Assembly (NCBI GenBank): GCA_028289725.1
Contig: JANQOH010000466.1
Coordinates: forward strand, 1-5,810
Source: Alphaproteobacteria bacterium
Lineage (GTDB): Bacteria; Pseudomonadota; Alphaproteobacteria; UBA7887
Direction: 5' to 3'
Length of the DNA: 5,810 nucleotides
In this document: positions 4,708 to 5,810 of the stretch, piece after piece
Numbering within the stretch: position 1 is the first letter of the stretch
Layout: the number at the start of each line of letters is the position of its first letter
Translations under genes and position numbers: made by a program
The notes under the pieces: model-generated
What the model saw: the letters and a program-made list of their open reading frames with translations, nothing else
Told to the model about the DNA's origin: nothing
Databases searched by the model: none

Positions 4708-5418
4708 TTAGTTCACTTTTGCGGAAGCGATCATCGCCTGCTTTATGGAATCGACGTTCGCACCCGGCGCTTTGGCGGCATCGAGTATGACCGCTTCACG
4801 GCGCGCAATGAGGTCCGCGGCTTCGACGACTTCACGTGCTTTGCCGCGCGGGACGACCACCGCACCGTGGCGGTCCGCGTGAATCAAGTCGTGCGATTCA
4901 ACAACCATGCCGGCGATGCTGACGGTGCAATCAATATCGACCGGATGAATGAAAGCGTGGCTCGGCGCGATAACGCCGGCAATCACCTGAAATCCATCTG
5001 CCAGCATGTCGATATCACGCACGCTGCCGTTGGTCACTGTGCCAAGGCACCCCAGGGATTTGTGGATGTTGCTATTCACCTCGCCCCAAAACGAGCCAAA
5101 ACCCGCCTGCCCGTCGTCAAGGTCCTGAACAATGGAGATGGTTGGGCCTTTGGCGTCAGCGACATAGTCGTAATAGGCAAATCGTGTTTGGCGCGTCGCC
5201 TCGGCATCGAGCGTTGAGGGTCGCGTCGAACGCACCGTGACCGTGCGTGCAAATCCGACCATCGAGCCGAGTTCGGGGCGCACGCATTGCAAAGTGCTCG
5301 TGGTAAAGCCGTAGGACCGGCGCTCCGGTTCGACAATCTCGATCGCGTTGCACACGGACGGCGTGTCGAGCGCTCTTAAGGCCGCGAGGTCTTCGGCATT
5401 CAGGTCTTCATCAGTCAT
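4708..5418 (-). CDS. RraA / HMG-aldolase-family protein
   Basis: 236 residues of the RraA-like fold, a family of trimer- or hexamer-forming proteins. It includes divalent-metal aldolases that cleave 4-hydroxy-4-methyl-2-oxoglutarate or 4-carboxy-4-hydroxy-2-oxoadipate to pyruvate plus a second keto acid, as well as the RNase E inhibitor RraA. Visible are WGEVNSNIHKSLG (111-123), the substrate- and metal-binding GSVRD (131-135, with Arg134 and Asp135), and the C-terminal HADRHGAVVVPRGKA (180-194). The intact R-D pair and the catabolic neighbours favour an aldolase or decarboxylase role over RNase E control; this is an inference. The start MTDEDLN at 5418 is chosen over the ATG at 5463 because GGGAGGG (5426-5432) sits 7 bases ahead of it. 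It starts 60 bp after the alcohol dehydrogenase gene, probably in one transcript. Confidence 0.92.
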   Translation of the reverse strand: MTDEDLNAEDLAALRALDTPSVCNAIEIVEPERRSYGFTTSTLQCVRPELGSMVGFARTVTVRSTRPSTLDAEATRQTRFAYYDYVADAKGPTISIVQDLDDGQAGFGSFWGEVNSNIHKSLGCLGTVTNGSVRDIDMLADGFQVIAGVIAPSHAFIHPVDIDCTVSIAGMVVESHDLIHADRHGAVVVPRGKAREVVEAADLIARREAVILDAAKAPGANVDSIKQAMIASAKVN

Positions 5419-5425
5419 GGTTGAT

Positions 5426-5432
5426 CCCTCCC
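5426..5432 (-). promoter_or_regulatory. Ribosome binding site of the RraA-like gene
   Basis: GGGAGGG on the minus strand, 7 bases before the ATG at 5418. It decides the start against the in-frame ATG at 5463, which would add 15 residues unlike the family. Confidence 0.75.
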
Positions 5433-5478
5433 AAAGTGCGATGCAATGCGCGTGACGACGCAAATGTGAATGTCTTGA

Positions 5479-5810
5479 TTAACCGGCTGGCCGCGCGCCC
5501 GTCCAGGCGTCTTCAAGGAGCGCCCGTACGCCTTCATAATCGACCGGACGTGGATTGTCAGTGATCAGTTCGACGGAGATTTTTGCCGCCTCGTCCAATG
5601 CGTCGTGAGGCAGTCCAACAGATTCTAAACTGTTCGGTGCGCCCATTTCCGCCGCGAAATCGTACAAGTACGGCGCGGCGGATGCGGCGGCGCGATGGTC
5701 GTCGGCGCTGTCGGATGCGCCGAGCGCGCGCGCAACGCCCGCGATCGGGATGGTTGCCGCCCCGGCGTTAAAATTGACGGCCTGGGGCAGGACAATCGCG
5801 TTCGCATCGC
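5479..5810 (-). CDS. Iron-containing alcohol dehydrogenase, C-terminal part (maleylacetate-reductase-like)
   Basis: The C-terminal 109 residues of an NAD(P)-dependent, metal-containing alcohol dehydrogenase; the rest lies beyond the right edge. The reading frame is open from base 5808 to the TAA at 5481-5479. It begins DANAIVLPQAVNFNAGA, the helix that follows the last metal-ligand histidine of the family, and continues with a helical tail: ARALGASD, YDFAAEMGAPNSLESVGL, then NPRPVDYEGVRALLEDAW. This tail, with the NPRP turn before the last helix, resembles maleylacetate reductases and related type III alcohol dehydrogenases. The metal ligands are not in the window, so activity cannot be judged. 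It is upstream of, and probably cotranscribed with, the RraA-like and short-chain dehydrogenase genes. The substrate is unknown; a keto or aldehyde intermediate is likely from context. Confidence 0.9.
   Translation of the reverse strand, partial: DANAIVLPQAVNFNAGAATIPIAGVARALGASDSADDHRAAASAAPYLYDFAAEMGAPNSLESVGLPHDALDEAAKISVELITDNPRPVDYEGVRALLEDAWTGARPAG

Noticed and set aside
4408..5217. A 269-codon open frame on the plus strand across the SDR and RraA-like genes
   Set aside because: It runs antisense to two well-recognised genes and across their gap, with no ribosome binding site or domain of its own.
5419..5463. Upstream ATG extending the RraA-like protein by 15 residues
   Set aside because: The extension is unlike the family's N-terminus and a strong ribosome binding site lies just before the downstream ATG at 5418.

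Overview
The window looks like chromosomal DNA of a GC-rich alphaproteobacterium. This is inferred from codon use, AGGAG-type ribosome binding sites and the style of the proteins, not from a marker gene. There are six protein genes, two of them cut by the window edges, and no transposase, phage gene, tRNA, rRNA or CRISPR array.

Layout, left to right. (1) Bases 1-1103, plus strand: most of a 2-aminoethylphosphonate:pyruvate transaminase (phnW); the 5' end lies off the window. (2) Bases 1104-1488: a structured intergenic region. It holds a near-perfect CRP-type box (TGTGA-N6-TCACT) with an extra TCACA half-site exactly 11 bp upstream, a possible 29-codon ORF, and three consecutive perfect inverted repeats that could be a three-hairpin small RNA or a terminator array. 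(3) Bases 1489-1872, minus strand: a single-domain rhodanese with an intact active-site loop. (4) Bases 1873-2249: a divergent intergenic region, AT-rich on its right side, with several short dyads just ahead of the next gene. (5) Bases 2250-3869, plus strand: the most notable gene, a 539-residue protein with a MerR-type helix-turn-helix, a PAS/MmyB-like sensory middle and a complete class III nucleotide cyclase domain. (6) Bases 3924-5810, minus strand: three co-directional genes, read from the right edge as iron-containing alcohol dehydrogenase (C-terminal part), RraA/HMG-aldolase-like protein, and a short-chain dehydrogenase that lacks the usual YxxxK pair.

How the parts may work together. 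The minus-strand trio looks like part of a catabolic operon acting on a small oxygenated or keto-acid substrate. phnW belongs to aminoethylphosphonate breakdown, but its usual partners are not visible. The cyclase gene converges on the catabolic operon and diverges from the rhodanese gene. It carries every catalytic residue expected of a class IIIb adenylyl cyclase together with a DNA-binding domain, so it may couple ligand sensing, DNA binding and cAMP synthesis in one chain. A CRP-like box lies about 1.1 kb away, which makes a local cAMP circuit worth testing, but nothing in the sequence proves the link.
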